Position numbers and translations under genes: made by a program
Shown: positions 5,954 through 14,377 of the stretch, in pieces
How the letters are laid out: each line of letters begins with the position of its first letter
Position numbering within the stretch: the stretch's first letter is position 1
The notes under the pieces: generated by a model
What the model saw: only the letters and a program-made list of their open reading frames with translations
Databases searched by the model: none
What the model was told of the DNA's origin: nothing
Assembly: GCA_020848435.1 (NCBI GenBank)
Contig: JADLAC010000003.1
Coordinates: 1-41,248 of the forward strand
From: Burkholderiales bacterium
Lineage (GTDB): Bacteria > Pseudomonadota > Gammaproteobacteria > Burkholderiales > WYBJ01
Reading direction: 5' to 3'
Length of the DNA stretch: 41,248 bases

Positions 5954-7111
5954 GTGGTTGCGAATCGCAGGCAGGCGCTCGTCACCCTCGCGGCCGGTGG
6001 CGACGTCGGCACCGGTCATAATCCGCCCGATATCGCGTTCGCCGGTGTGCGCGAAGCCTTGAGCCGGGCGGACATCCGCTTCGCGCAGGTCGAGCGCTTG
6101 TACTCGGAACGCGGCAGCTACCAGTGGCAGAGCCTCGCGCGCAAGCTCGAAGTGCGCCAGCCCCCCTCGCAGGCGGAAGTGTTTCGCACGGTCGGCTTCG
6201 ATGTGCTCTCGCTCGCATCCAACCACACCGGCGATTGGGGGCCGGAGGCGGTCGAAGACACGCTCGATACATTTTGCCGCCTGGGCATAGCGACCGTCGG
6301 CGCGGGCCGCAACATCGAGCAAGCGCGCCGGCCCGCCATCATGGAAAGGAACGGCCTGCGTATCGCATTCCTGGGCTATTGCTCGGTCGTGCTGCCGCAG
6401 TACTGGGCGGACGATGAGCGCGCAGGGTGTGCGCCGATGCGGGCCCACACACTCTACGAGCCCTACGAATACCAGCCCGGCTCGCCGGCGCGGGTGGTCA
6501 CCGTCGCGCACGAGGAGGATCTCGATCTGCTCGTGCAGGACGTGCGCAGCGCCCGCGCGAACGCCGATGCGGTCGTGGTGTCGATGCACTGGGGCCTGCA
6601 TTACGTCGCCAGACCGTTCGCCTACCAGACGGTCGTGGCGCACGCCGCGATCGATGCCGGCGCTGCCGTGGTGCTGGGGCATCACCCGCACCAGCCGCAG
6701 GGGGTCGAGATCTACCAGGGCGCCGCCATCTTCTACAGCCTCGGCAATTTCGCCTTCCATCGCCGCGGCGGCGGCCTCGCGTACTGCATGCCGAACGGCG
6801 AGCACACCCACAAGTCGGTATACACCATCGACGTCGATCCGGGTATTTCGTACGACTACAAGCGGCACTGGAACGAAGGCGGCATCGCGTACCTGGATCT
6901 GGATCGTGACGGCCTCGCGCGGGCGGCGTATGCGCCTACGCTGTTGGACGATCGCGGTGCGCCGCAGTTAGTCGCCCGGGGCGACCCGCAATTCGACCGC
7001 TCGCGCAACTACCTCGAGTGGGCCGCTGCCGGGATGCCCGGCGGCGTTACCGCTATCGGCGTGGAAGACGATCGCTTCCTGTTGTATGCGCGGGGCGCGC
7101 AAACGGCATAG
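5954..7111 (+). CDS. CapA/PgsA-family metallophosphoesterase-like protein
   Basis: A 385-residue protein of the bacterial CapA family (calcineurin-like fold). Metal-site motifs: GGDVG (about 15-19), LASNHTGDWG (about 90-99), SMHWG in the middle, and LGHHPHQPQGVEIYQGAAIFYSLGNFAF. Founding members act in poly-gamma-glutamate capsule formation, but many relatives sit in catabolic loci with no capsule genes, as here; a hydrolytic role on a small molecule is equally possible. There is no signal peptide. GTG 5954 has AAGGAG at 5941-5946, seven bases upstream. It precedes the dehydratase cluster by 176 bp and may be its first gene. Confidence 0.88.
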   Translation: MVANRRQALVTLAAGGDVGTGHNPPDIAFAGVREALSRADIRFAQVERLYSERGSYQWQSLARKLEVRQPPSQAEVFRTVGFDVLSLASNHTGDWGPEAVEDTLDTFCRLGIATVGAGRNIEQARRPAIMERNGLRIAFLGYCSVVLPQYWADDERAGCAPMRAHTLYEPYEYQPGSPARVVTVAHEEDLDLLVQDVRSARANADAVVVSMHWGLHYVARPFAYQTVVAHAAIDAGAAVVLGHHPHQPQGVEIYQGAAIFYSLGNFAFHRRGGGLAYCMPNGEHTHKSVYTIDVDPGISYDYKRHWNEGGIAYLDLDRDGLARAAYAPTLLDDRGAPQLVARGDPQFDRSRNYLEWAAAGMPGGVTAIGVEDDRFLLYARGAQTA

Positions 7112-7213
7112 GACGCTCATGCAGACAGCACGGCATGCTCGGCTCCCGGCAAGCTCGACCATGCAAAGACCGATGCCATGTCGGGCGGCGAGCCCGGCAC
7201 GAAGGCAATGATG

Positions 7214-7288
7214 GATGTGATGATGTCGACGACTGCACAGACCGTTGTAGGGCGGCGCGGGCGCCGTTATCCGGAATTGGAGATGTGA
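7214..7288 (+). other. Upstream mini-ORF duplicating the start of the leuC-like gene
   Basis: ATG 7220 opens a 22-codon frame (MMSTTAQTVVGRR...) ending in TGA at 7286-7288, which overlaps the next gene's ATG by one base (TGATG). Its beginning repeats the real gene start, MMSTTART: bases 7214-7236 and 7282-7304 differ at one position. The copies are offset by 68 bp and so are out of frame. This looks like a tandem duplication of the gene's 5' end that now forms a translationally coupled leader ORF. Confidence 0.55.
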
Positions 7289-8706
7289 TGATGTCAACGA
7301 CTGCCCGGACCCTGCTGAAAAAGGTCGTCGACCTGCATGCGGTCGCTCGCAACGACGACGGCGACCTGTTGCTCTACGTCGATTACAACGTCGTGCACGA
7401 GGGCCCCTTCTATGCCTTCGATGGACTGGCGCGCGAAGGCCGCGAAGTCGCGCGTCCGGCGCAGACCGTGGCCTGCGCCGACCATTACGTGCCCACGACC
7501 GGGCGCGACAAAGGTACCGCGGGCATCAAGGATGCCGAAGCGCGCGACATGGTGGAGCGCCTGCGGCAGAATGCCGAGCGCACGCGCATCGTCCACTTCG
7601 GCATCGATCATCCCCAGCAAGGGATCATGCACGTGGTCGTGCCCGAGCAGGGCATGGCGCATCCGGGAATGGTGATCGTGGGCTCGGATTCGCACACGTG
7701 CACCAACGGCGCTTTCGGCGCGTTTGCGTTCGGCGTCGGTGCCTCGCAGGTGAAGCACGTGCTGGCCACGCAGACTCTGTGGGTCAAGGTGCCGCGCGCC
7801 ATGCGCATCGACGTGCAAGGCGAGTTGGCGCCGGGGGTGAGCGCGAAGGATCTCGCGCTCGCCATCATCGCGCGCATCGGCATGGCCGGAGGGGCTGGAG
7901 CCGCGCTCGAGTATTGCGGCAGCGCGGTGCGCGCGTTGTCGATGGAAGCTCGCATGACCCTGTGCAATCTGACCGTCGAGGCCGGCGCGCGCTCCGGCAT
8001 GGTCGCGCCCGACGAGAAGACGTTCGAGTACTTGCGCGAGTTGCCGTACGCGCCGCGGGGGGCGGACTGGGAAGCGGCGCGCAGCTTTTGGCAAACGTTG
8101 CCGAGCGATCCGGGTGCCGTTTTCGACAGCGAGGTTTCCATCGACGGATCGCGGCTGGGCCCGATGGTGACCTGGGGCACATCGCAGGACGAAGCCTGCG
8201 AAGTCGGCAGCCGCATTCCCGAGCCGGCTTTGATCGACGATCCGGGACGGCGTGCGCGCGCCGAACGCGCCCTGGCCTACATGGGGATCGCGCCCGGCAC
8301 GCCGCTCACCGATATCGCGATCGACCGCGTATTCATCGGCTCGTGCACCAACGCGCGGCTCGACGATCTGCGCGCAGCGGCGCGCGTGGCGGCGGGACGC
8401 AAGGTGCGGATCCCGGCGATCGTGGTTCCCGGCTCGCGCACGGTGAAGCGGCAGGCCGAGGCCGAAGGACTGCACGAGGTATTGCTGAGCGCGGGATTCG
8501 AATGGCGCGATGCCGGCTGTTCGATGTGCACGGGGTCCAACGGCGACCTGGTGCCGAGCGGCGAGCGCTGTGCGTCCACCTCGAATCGCAACATGGAAGG
8601 CAGGCAGGGCAAAGGCAGCCGCACCCACCTCATGAGCCCCGCGATGGCGGCGGCTGCGGCAATCAGCGGGCGCATCGCCGACGTGCGCGAGTTCATCGGG
8701 AGCTGA
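7288..8706 (+). CDS. 3-isopropylmalate dehydratase-type hydro-lyase, large subunit
   Basis: A 472-residue aconitase-superfamily subunit. The [4Fe-4S] ligands are C353 (GSCTNARLDD) and C411/C414 (CSMCTGSN); the substrate region has VGSDSHTCTNGAFGAFAFGVG (132-151). Such enzymes move a hydroxyl group between adjacent carbons of 2- or 3-substituted malates, e.g. citraconate/methylmalate or isopropylmalate. The surroundings (binding proteins, MmgE/PrpD, LLM oxidoreductase) argue for catabolism rather than leucine synthesis; no leuA is present and the only leuB-like gene is 12 kb away. GGAG at 7279-7282 supports ATG 7288. The small subunit starts 3 bp after the stop. Confidence 0.93.
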   Translation: MMSTTARTLLKKVVDLHAVARNDDGDLLLYVDYNVVHEGPFYAFDGLAREGREVARPAQTVACADHYVPTTGRDKGTAGIKDAEARDMVERLRQNAERTRIVHFGIDHPQQGIMHVVVPEQGMAHPGMVIVGSDSHTCTNGAFGAFAFGVGASQVKHVLATQTLWVKVPRAMRIDVQGELAPGVSAKDLALAIIARIGMAGGAGAALEYCGSAVRALSMEARMTLCNLTVEAGARSGMVAPDEKTFEYLRELPYAPRGADWEAARSFWQTLPSDPGAVFDSEVSIDGSRLGPMVTWGTSQDEACEVGSRIPEPALIDDPGRRARAERALAYMGIAPGTPLTDIAIDRVFIGSCTNARLDDLRAAARVAAGRKVRIPAIVVPGSRTVKRQAEAEGLHEVLLSAGFEWRDAGCSMCTGSNGDLVPSGERCASTSNRNMEGRQGKGSRTHLMSPAMAAAAAISGRIADVREFIGS

Positions 8707-8709
8707 GCC

Positions 8710-9336
8710 ATGGAACCCTTTACGCTGCTTCGGGCTGTAGCCGCACCGTACTACCACGCGGACGTCGACACCGACGAGCTCATCCCGCATCGCTTCTTGC
8801 GCAAGCCGCTCGCGGCCGGCTATGGCAACTTTCTGTTCCACGACAAGCGCCGCGGCGCTGGCGAGCGCGAAGATCCCGACTTCATCCTCAATCGGGAGGC
8901 GTACAGGCGCGCGCAAATCCTGGTGTCGGGCCCGAATTTCGGCTGCGGCTCGACCCGCGAGGGGGCGGTATACGCGCTGCGCGATTACGGTATCCGCGCG
9001 CTCATCGCACCGAGCTTCGCGGATATCTTCAGTGCCAATTGCATACAGAACGGCGTGCTGCCGCTGACCTTGTCCGAGCGCGACGTGCGCAGCCTGTGCG
9101 ACTTCCTGCAAGCGCAACCCGGCGCGGAGATCACCATCGACCTTCCCGCACAGACGGTGTCGACAGCGGACGCTACGACGTATCGTTTCGACCTCGAGCG
9201 CTCGCGCAAGATCCGCCTGGTGGAAGGGCTGGACGAGATCGGCATAACGCTCAAGCACAGCCAGGATATCGAGCGTTTCGAGGCAGCGTATCGCGCGCGC
9301 CTGCCGTGGCTGGCGCCTGCCCGGGGCACGTCGTGA
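8710..9336 (+). CDS. 3-isopropylmalate dehydratase-type hydro-lyase, small subunit
   Basis: A 208-residue swivel-domain subunit partnering the preceding gene. It shows the family signatures DVDTDELIPHRFL (18-30) and GPNFGCGSTREGAVYAL (74-90), where the mobile active-site loop lies, and FSANCIQNGVLPL further on. The length agrees with LeuD (about 200 residues). The stop overlaps the next gene's GTG (GTGA), implying coupled translation with the binding-protein gene and thus a shared substrate. Confidence 0.93.
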   Translation: MEPFTLLRAVAAPYYHADVDTDELIPHRFLRKPLAAGYGNFLFHDKRRGAGEREDPDFILNREAYRRAQILVSGPNFGCGSTREGAVYALRDYGIRALIAPSFADIFSANCIQNGVLPLTLSERDVRSLCDFLQAQPGAEITIDLPAQTVSTADATTYRFDLERSRKIRLVEGLDEIGITLKHSQDIERFEAAYRARLPWLAPARGTS

Positions 9337-10310
9337 CGCACGTGCGGACATTCGCGCTCGCCGCCGCCGCGATGGTGGCATTGGCGTGTGCGGCAATGCA
9401 AGCAGCAGCCCAGGATTACCCTGCCAAGCCGATCCGCATCCTGGTGGGCTTCGCCGCCGCCAGTGCGACCGACATGGCCGCGCGCATGCTCGCGCCGCGC
9501 CTGAGCGAAAGCTTCGGCCAGCCGGTCGTGGTGGAAAACCGCCCCGGCTCCGGCGGCGTACCCGCGCTCGAGCAAATCGCCAAGGCGCCGCCCGACGGTT
9601 ACACCTTGCTGATGGCGGCCGCGTCCATCACGATCCAGCCGGCGATGCGCGCGAAGCTCGGCTTCGACGTGTTTCGCGACTTCGCCCCGGTGTCGCTGGT
9701 CGTCAATGGCCCGTTCGTCCTGGTGGTGCACCCATCCGTGCCGGCACGCAGTGCGAAGGATCTGGTCGCGCTCGCGCGCTCGCGCCCGGGGCAGCTCAAC
9801 TATGCCTCGTCCGGTATCGGCAGCTCGCCGCACTTCGCCAGCGAGCTGTTCAATTCCCTGGCGAAAGTGAAAACCGTGCACGTGCCCTACAAGGGCTCGC
9901 CCGAGGCGGCGCTCGCCGTCGCCAAGGGCGAGGCGGATTTCAACTTCCCCAGCATCACCGGCGCCAAGCCGCTGCTCGACAGTGCTCGGCTGCGCGCGAT
10001 CGCGGTCAGCACGGCCACGCGAACGGCGCTCATGCCCGAGATGCCCACGCTGGCGGAATCCGGGGTGCCGGGCTACGACCGCAACGGCTGGTATGGCGTG
10101 ATCGCACCGGCGCAGGTGCCGCGTGAAATCGTCCGTAAGCTCAATGCCGCCATCGTCAAGGCGCTGAATACCGCCGATATGAAGACGGCCTTTTTCCGCC
10201 AGGGGTTGGAGCCCAGTCCCAATACGCCGGAAGAGTTCGCGCAGCTTCTGCGCAGGGAAGTGGATCAGAACCTCAAGCTCGCCCACGGCGCGGGCATTCA
10301 GAAAGAGTGA
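9333..10310 (+). CDS. Bug/TctC-family periplasmic binding protein (1)
   Basis: A 325-residue extracytoplasmic receptor. The signal peptide is about 1-26 (AAAAMVALACAAMQAAA, then QDYP). Ligand-site landmarks: GFAAASATD in place of the usual PPGG.TD turn, ENRPGSGG, APPDGYTLL and HVPYKGSPEAAL. Family members bind carboxylates, amino acids or nicotinate-like compounds and feed TctAB-type or other permeases. The altered first loop suggests a ligand different from its neighbours. GTG 9333 overlaps the leuD-like stop by four bases; GTG 9342 is an alternative start. Confidence 0.92.
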   Translation: MTHVRTFALAAAAMVALACAAMQAAAQDYPAKPIRILVGFAAASATDMAARMLAPRLSESFGQPVVVENRPGSGGVPALEQIAKAPPDGYTLLMAAASITIQPAMRAKLGFDVFRDFAPVSLVVNGPFVLVVHPSVPARSAKDLVALARSRPGQLNYASSGIGSSPHFASELFNSLAKVKTVHVPYKGSPEAALAVAKGEADFNFPSITGAKPLLDSARLRAIAVSTATRTALMPEMPTLAESGVPGYDRNGWYGVIAPAQVPREIVRKLNAAIVKALNTADMKTAFFRQGLEPSPNTPEEFAQLLRREVDQNLKLAHGAGIQKE

Positions 10311-10315
10311 CCGGC

Positions 10316-11308
10316 ATGAACCTCAAGCTCAGCATTGCAATGACGCTCAATCCGCGCACGCGGCCCATATTCGACGGCTCGGTCAAGCCCGACGGGATCG
10401 ATCTCATCCCGACGCAGCTCCATCCGTCCGAGATGTTCTGGCGCCAGCTCAAGTTCGCCGACTTCGACGTTTCCGAGCTGTCGTTCTCGTCGCTGTCGAT
10501 GGCGAAGTCGCGCGGCGACGAGCGCTTCGTCGGCCTGCCGATTTTCACGACGCGCCATTTCTTTCAGAACTGGATCCTGGTGCGCAAGGCGGCGCGGATC
10601 GATTCGCCGGCCGACATGCGCGGCAAGCGCGTCGGCGTTCCCGAATACCAGCAGACAGCCGCCGTCTGGTCGCGCGGCATCCTCGAGCACGAGTGGGGTG
10701 TGGCGCCCAAGGACATGGCGTTCTGGATGGAGCGAGCCCCGGCGCAAAGCCATGGCGGCGCCACCGGATTCCAGTCCCCGCCCGGCGTGACCATCCATCG
10801 CATCCCGCAAGAGAAGAACATCGGCACGATGATGCTCTCGGGCGAGCTCGACGCGACGCTGCTGTACTTCGTGGATCGCAACCTGATCGATCGCAGCACC
10901 GCCGACCTGTGGAATCACCCCGACATCGAGCCGCTGTTCCGCGACCCCGTCGCCGAAGGCGCACGGTACTACCAGAAGACCGGGTTGTTTCCGATCAACC
11001 ACGGCATGGCCGTGAAGCGCTCGATCGCGGATCAGCACCCTTGGGTGATCCTGAACCTCTACAAGGCGTTCGTGCGTGCCAACGAGCTCGCCAATGCACA
11101 GCGCCTCGAGCACGCCGAATACCATCTGGCCGCGGGTCTGCTCTCGCGCGAAGCCTACGAGGGCTTGCGTACACCGCTCGTGGCGCACGGTGTTCGGGCC
11201 AATCGCGCGGTACTGGAGACGGCGGCGCGCTATTCGTTCGAGCAGGGCTTGACGCCGCGGGTGATCCCGCTCGAGGACGTGTTCGCGCAGAGCACCATGG
11301 ACATGTGA
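10316..11308 (+). CDS. 4,5-dihydroxyphthalate decarboxylase (Pht5)-like protein
   Basis: A 330-residue protein resembling the family annotated after Pht5, which has a periplasmic-binding-protein-II fold and often carries no proven decarboxylase activity. Typical features: RTRPIFDGSVKPDGIDLIPTQLHP at the N-terminus, the FDVSELSFSSL segment, MRGKRVGVPEYQQTAAVW (about 100-117) and a C-terminal FEQGLTPR. It lacks a signal peptide, so it should be cytoplasmic and enzymatic, or a regulator-like binder. ATG 10316 follows an AAAGAG at good spacing. It lies between two Bug genes in the same transcription unit. The substrate is probably an aromatic or unsaturated dicarboxylate, by inference only. Confidence 0.75.
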   Translation: MNLKLSIAMTLNPRTRPIFDGSVKPDGIDLIPTQLHPSEMFWRQLKFADFDVSELSFSSLSMAKSRGDERFVGLPIFTTRHFFQNWILVRKAARIDSPADMRGKRVGVPEYQQTAAVWSRGILEHEWGVAPKDMAFWMERAPAQSHGGATGFQSPPGVTIHRIPQEKNIGTMMLSGELDATLLYFVDRNLIDRSTADLWNHPDIEPLFRDPVAEGARYYQKTGLFPINHGMAVKRSIADQHPWVILNLYKAFVRANELANAQRLEHAEYHLAAGLLSREAYEGLRTPLVAHGVRANRAVLETAARYSFEQGLTPRVIPLEDVFAQSTMDM

Positions 11309-11331
11309 TGTCGAAGCGAAGGAGCAGTGCT

Positions 11332-12300
11332 ATGCGTTGCCTGTTGATCTGGCTCGCGCTCGCGATCAACGCGGGCGTGCCCGTGCTGGCCGCCGAGAGC
11401 GGCTACCCGTCGCGCTCGATGCGGTTCATCGTGCCCTATCCGCCCGGCGGAGGTACCGATCTGATTGCACGCGTGCTCGGCGCCAAGCTCTCGGAGCGGC
11501 TGGGCGTATCGGTGGTCATAGACAACCGCGGCGGCGGCAACGGTGTCATCGCCACCGCCATGGCCGCACGCTCCGCGCCCGACGGCTATACCTTCGTCAT
11601 CATCAACTCCAGCTTCGTCGCGATGCCGCTGCTGAACAAGGGGCTGCCGTACGACCCGAACAAGGACTTCCGGCCTGTGATCCGTCCGGCGGAGAGCCCG
11701 AACATCGTGGTTGCGCGCGCCTCGTTCGGCGCGAAATCGATCGGCGAGCTGGTCGCCATGGCGAAGGCGCAGCCCGGCAAGCTCACCTTCGCCGAGGCGG
11801 GTTTCGGCGGTCCATCGCATCTCGCCGCCGAGCTGTTCAGCTATGTCACCGGGGTGAAGATGACGCGCATCTCGTACAAGGGCACCGGGCCGGCGACGAC
11901 CGACATGCTGGGCGGGCATGTCGATTTGATGTTCGCCTCGATCACCGGCGTGCTGACCCATGTGCGCGCGAACAAGTTGCGCGGCTTGGCGGTCACTGGG
12001 CTTAAGCGCTCGCCGGCGATGCCTGACGTGCCGACGGTGGCGGAAGCCGGCTTGCCGGGCTACGAATTCGTGAGCTGGTACGGCATCCTGCTGCCGGCGG
12101 GAACTCCCGATCCGATCCTCGCCCGGTTGCACGACGAGGTGCTGAAGATCCTGCAACAGGACGAGGTGCGCAAAGTGCTCGCCGCCGAAGGCGGGCAGGT
12201 CATCACCGACGGCCCCGAGGCGTTCGCGCGCTACGTCGCCTCCGAGACGCGGAAATGGGCCAAGATCATCGCGGCCATGAACATCGAGGCGGTGCGATGA
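11332..12300 (+). CDS. Bug/TctC-family periplasmic binding protein (2)
   Basis: A 322-residue receptor with a signal peptide (MRCLLIWLALAINAGVPVLA, cleavage near AES) and the canonical PYPPGGGTDLIARVLG loop, DNRGGGNG, APDGYTFV and SYKGTGPATTD. AAGGAG at 11319-11324 sets the start at ATG 11332; an earlier ATG at 11308 overlaps the previous stop but lacks such a site. Its own stop overlaps the next receptor gene's start (ATGA), so two different receptors are made from one coupled message. Confidence 0.92.
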   Translation: MRCLLIWLALAINAGVPVLAAESGYPSRSMRFIVPYPPGGGTDLIARVLGAKLSERLGVSVVIDNRGGGNGVIATAMAARSAPDGYTFVIINSSFVAMPLLNKGLPYDPNKDFRPVIRPAESPNIVVARASFGAKSIGELVAMAKAQPGKLTFAEAGFGGPSHLAAELFSYVTGVKMTRISYKGTGPATTDMLGGHVDLMFASITGVLTHVRANKLRGLAVTGLKRSPAMPDVPTVAEAGLPGYEFVSWYGILLPAGTPDPILARLHDEVLKILQQDEVRKVLAAEGGQVITDGPEAFARYVASETRKWAKIIAAMNIEAVR

Positions 12301-13292
12301 CGCCGCGCCGACTTGCACGAATTCTGCGCCACGCGACGGCCGGCCTGGGCCTCGCGATCGCGGCGGGCCTGGTCGCACTGCCGGCCGCTGCCCAGGACTA
12401 TCCGTCGCGACCGATCCGCATGGTGTGCGGCGTGCCTCCGGGCGGAACGACCGATGTCATGGCGCGCCTGGTCGGTGCGCGCCTGGGCGAGCGCTTCGGC
12501 CGCCAGGTCGTGGTCGACAATCGTCCGGGCGCAAGCGGCATCATCGCCATCCAGCTCGTCGCCGGCTCGCAGCCCGACGGTTATACCTTGCTCATGTCGG
12601 GCAGCTCCATCACCGCGGTCGGCAGTCTCTATTCGAAGGTTCCCTTCGATGTCGCCCGCGATCTCGTTCCGGTCGCCTTCGTCGCCACGACCCCGTTCGT
12701 CCTGGTGGTGCATCCTTCCCTGCCGGCAGGCTCGTTGCGCGACTTCATCGCGCACGTCAAGGCGCAGGCTGCCGGGGTGCATTACGCCGGGTCAACGCCG
12801 GGCACGGTGCAGCATCTCTCGGGCGAGCTGCTCAAGCGCATGACCGGCATCAATTTGAGCTATGTTCCCTACAAGGGCACGGGCGCGGTGTTGCCGGATC
12901 TCCTGGCCGGACGCATCCAAGTCGGGATAGAAAACGTGGTCACGATGCGCCCGCACGTCAGCAGCGGCGCGCTGCGCGGGCTCGGCGTCACGAGCGCAAC
13001 ACGATCGGCGGTGCTGCCCGACCTGCCGACCATCGCGGAAGCGGGCGTGCCCGGATTCCAATCGGTCGGTCGCTTTGCGCTGTTCGCGCCGGCGAAAACG
13101 CCGCGGGCCATCGTCGGGACGCTGAATAAGGAAATCGCCGGCTTCATGAAGGAGCCAGAGTTCCGCAATCGCCTGACGGCGCAGGGTGCGGAACCCGGCG
13201 CGGGCGCACCGGAGGAGATCCGCAAGCAATTCGAGGACGAGATCGCGAAATGGGCGAAAGTGATCCGCGAGGCCGGGATCAAGCTGCAATGA
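12297..13292 (+). CDS. Bug/TctC-family periplasmic binding protein (3)
   Basis: A 331-residue receptor. The signal peptide ends about residue 33 (GLVALPAAAQDYP). Ligand loops: CGVPPGGTTDVMARLVG, DNRPGASG, QPDGYTLL and YVPYKGTGAVLPD. It starts inside the previous stop and ends inside the next start (ATGA at 13289-13292), so its expression is tied to both. It diverges clearly from receptors 1 and 2, so tandem duplication is old or the genes came together independently. Confidence 0.92.
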   Translation: MTPRRLARILRHATAGLGLAIAAGLVALPAAAQDYPSRPIRMVCGVPPGGTTDVMARLVGARLGERFGRQVVVDNRPGASGIIAIQLVAGSQPDGYTLLMSGSSITAVGSLYSKVPFDVARDLVPVAFVATTPFVLVVHPSLPAGSLRDFIAHVKAQAAGVHYAGSTPGTVQHLSGELLKRMTGINLSYVPYKGTGAVLPDLLAGRIQVGIENVVTMRPHVSSGALRGLGVTSATRSAVLPDLPTIAEAGVPGFQSVGRFALFAPAKTPRAIVGTLNKEIAGFMKEPEFRNRLTAQGAEPGAGAPEEIRKQFEDEIAKWAKVIREAGIKLQ

Positions 13293-14332
13293 CGAAGGGA
13301 TTTCCTGGGCAACTTGCTTTCGGCATCACGCTATCGAACCGCGGCGTCGTCCTCGGCACGCGCACGCCCAAGGACCTGCTCGATCTTGCCGACGCGGTCG
13401 AAGCGAATCCGCTGCTCGATTCGGTCTGGGTCGGCGACGCGTTGTACGTCAACCGAAGGCTCGACGCGGTCGCGTTGCTCGCGGCTGTCGCCGGGCGCAC
13501 GCAGCGCATCCTCCTGGGTCCGGCGGCCATGGGGTCCTTCGCGTTGCGTAATCCCCTGGTGTTCGCGTACGAATGGGCCAGCATCGATCAGATCGCGAAC
13601 GGGCGCACCCGCCTGATCGTCGCCGCGGGAGGTGGCGGCGAGGCCGCGTGGAGCGCGGAATCCGCCGCGCTCGGCGTCGCCCCGGCGCAGCGGCGCAAGC
13701 GGATGTACGAGCATATCCGCATCCTCAAGCACCTGTGGCGCCACGATCGCGCGCGCTTCGCGGGCGACTTCTACCAGTTCTCGGACCTCGTGCTCGAGCC
13801 CAAGCCGGCGAACCCGGATTGCCCGATATGGACAGCCACGAATGCCACCCGGCTTTCGAGCGGCGCGGCGGACGCGGCCTCCGGCGGATCCGACTACGCG
13901 TTGCGGCAGTGCGCTCTGCTCGCGGACGGCTGGATGACGCATAGCGCATCCCCGGAGGCGATCCGGCAATCGTGGTGCAAGCTTCTGAGCGTTGCGGCCG
14001 AGGCGGGGAGGGATCCGTCGCGCCTGGACAACTGCATCTATCACCACATCCATATCGACGACGATCGCGATCGCGCCCTGCACCAGGCGAAGGTTTTCCT
14101 CGATCGATATTACGCGGCGAATTACACCCGCGAGCGGCTCGAGACCTGGCTCACGTATGGGTCGGCGCGGGACTGCATCGAGGGGCTGCGCGCCTACCGC
14201 GGCAGCGGCGCGCACCGCATCGCCCTGCGCCTGTCGTCGGAGACGCAGGAGCGCAGGCAGTTCGACCTGCTGGTGAACGAAGTGCTGCCCTACGTCAACG
14301 AAGGTGCGCCAGCGTTCGCCAGTGCTGCGTGA
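13289..14332 (+). CDS. LLM-class flavin-dependent oxidoreductase
   Basis: A 347-residue luciferase-like monooxygenase-fold (F420/FMN) protein. Recognisable parts: DSVWVGDALYVNRRLDAVALLAAVAGRTQRILLG (about 45-78, the strand-helix repeat of the barrel), YEWASIDQIANGRTRLIVAAGGG and the segment KRMYEHIRILKHLW. Members oxygenate or dehydrogenate small substrates using reduced flavin. The substrate is unknown; coupling to the receptor gene upstream (4-bp overlap) and to two MmgE/PrpD genes downstream places it in the same catabolic route. Confidence 0.88.
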   Translation: MTKGFPGQLAFGITLSNRGVVLGTRTPKDLLDLADAVEANPLLDSVWVGDALYVNRRLDAVALLAAVAGRTQRILLGPAAMGSFALRNPLVFAYEWASIDQIANGRTRLIVAAGGGGEAAWSAESAALGVAPAQRRKRMYEHIRILKHLWRHDRARFAGDFYQFSDLVLEPKPANPDCPIWTATNATRLSSGAADAASGGSDYALRQCALLADGWMTHSASPEAIRQSWCKLLSVAAEAGRDPSRLDNCIYHHIHIDDDRDRALHQAKVFLDRYYAANYTRERLETWLTYGSARDCIEGLRAYRGSGAHRIALRLSSETQERRQFDLLVNEVLPYVNEGAPAFASAA

Positions 14333-14377
14333 GGCACGCATACGACGGCAACACGCAGCCAAGACGAGGATCCACCG

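Noticed and set aside
5954..7111. Capsule biosynthesis locus
   Set aside because: Only a CapA-family gene is present; no capB/capC or polysaccharide genes accompany it.
7288..9336. Leucine-biosynthesis leuCD
   Set aside because: No leuA or adjacent leuB; the genes are coupled to receptor and MmgE/PrpD genes, which points to a catabolic paralogue.
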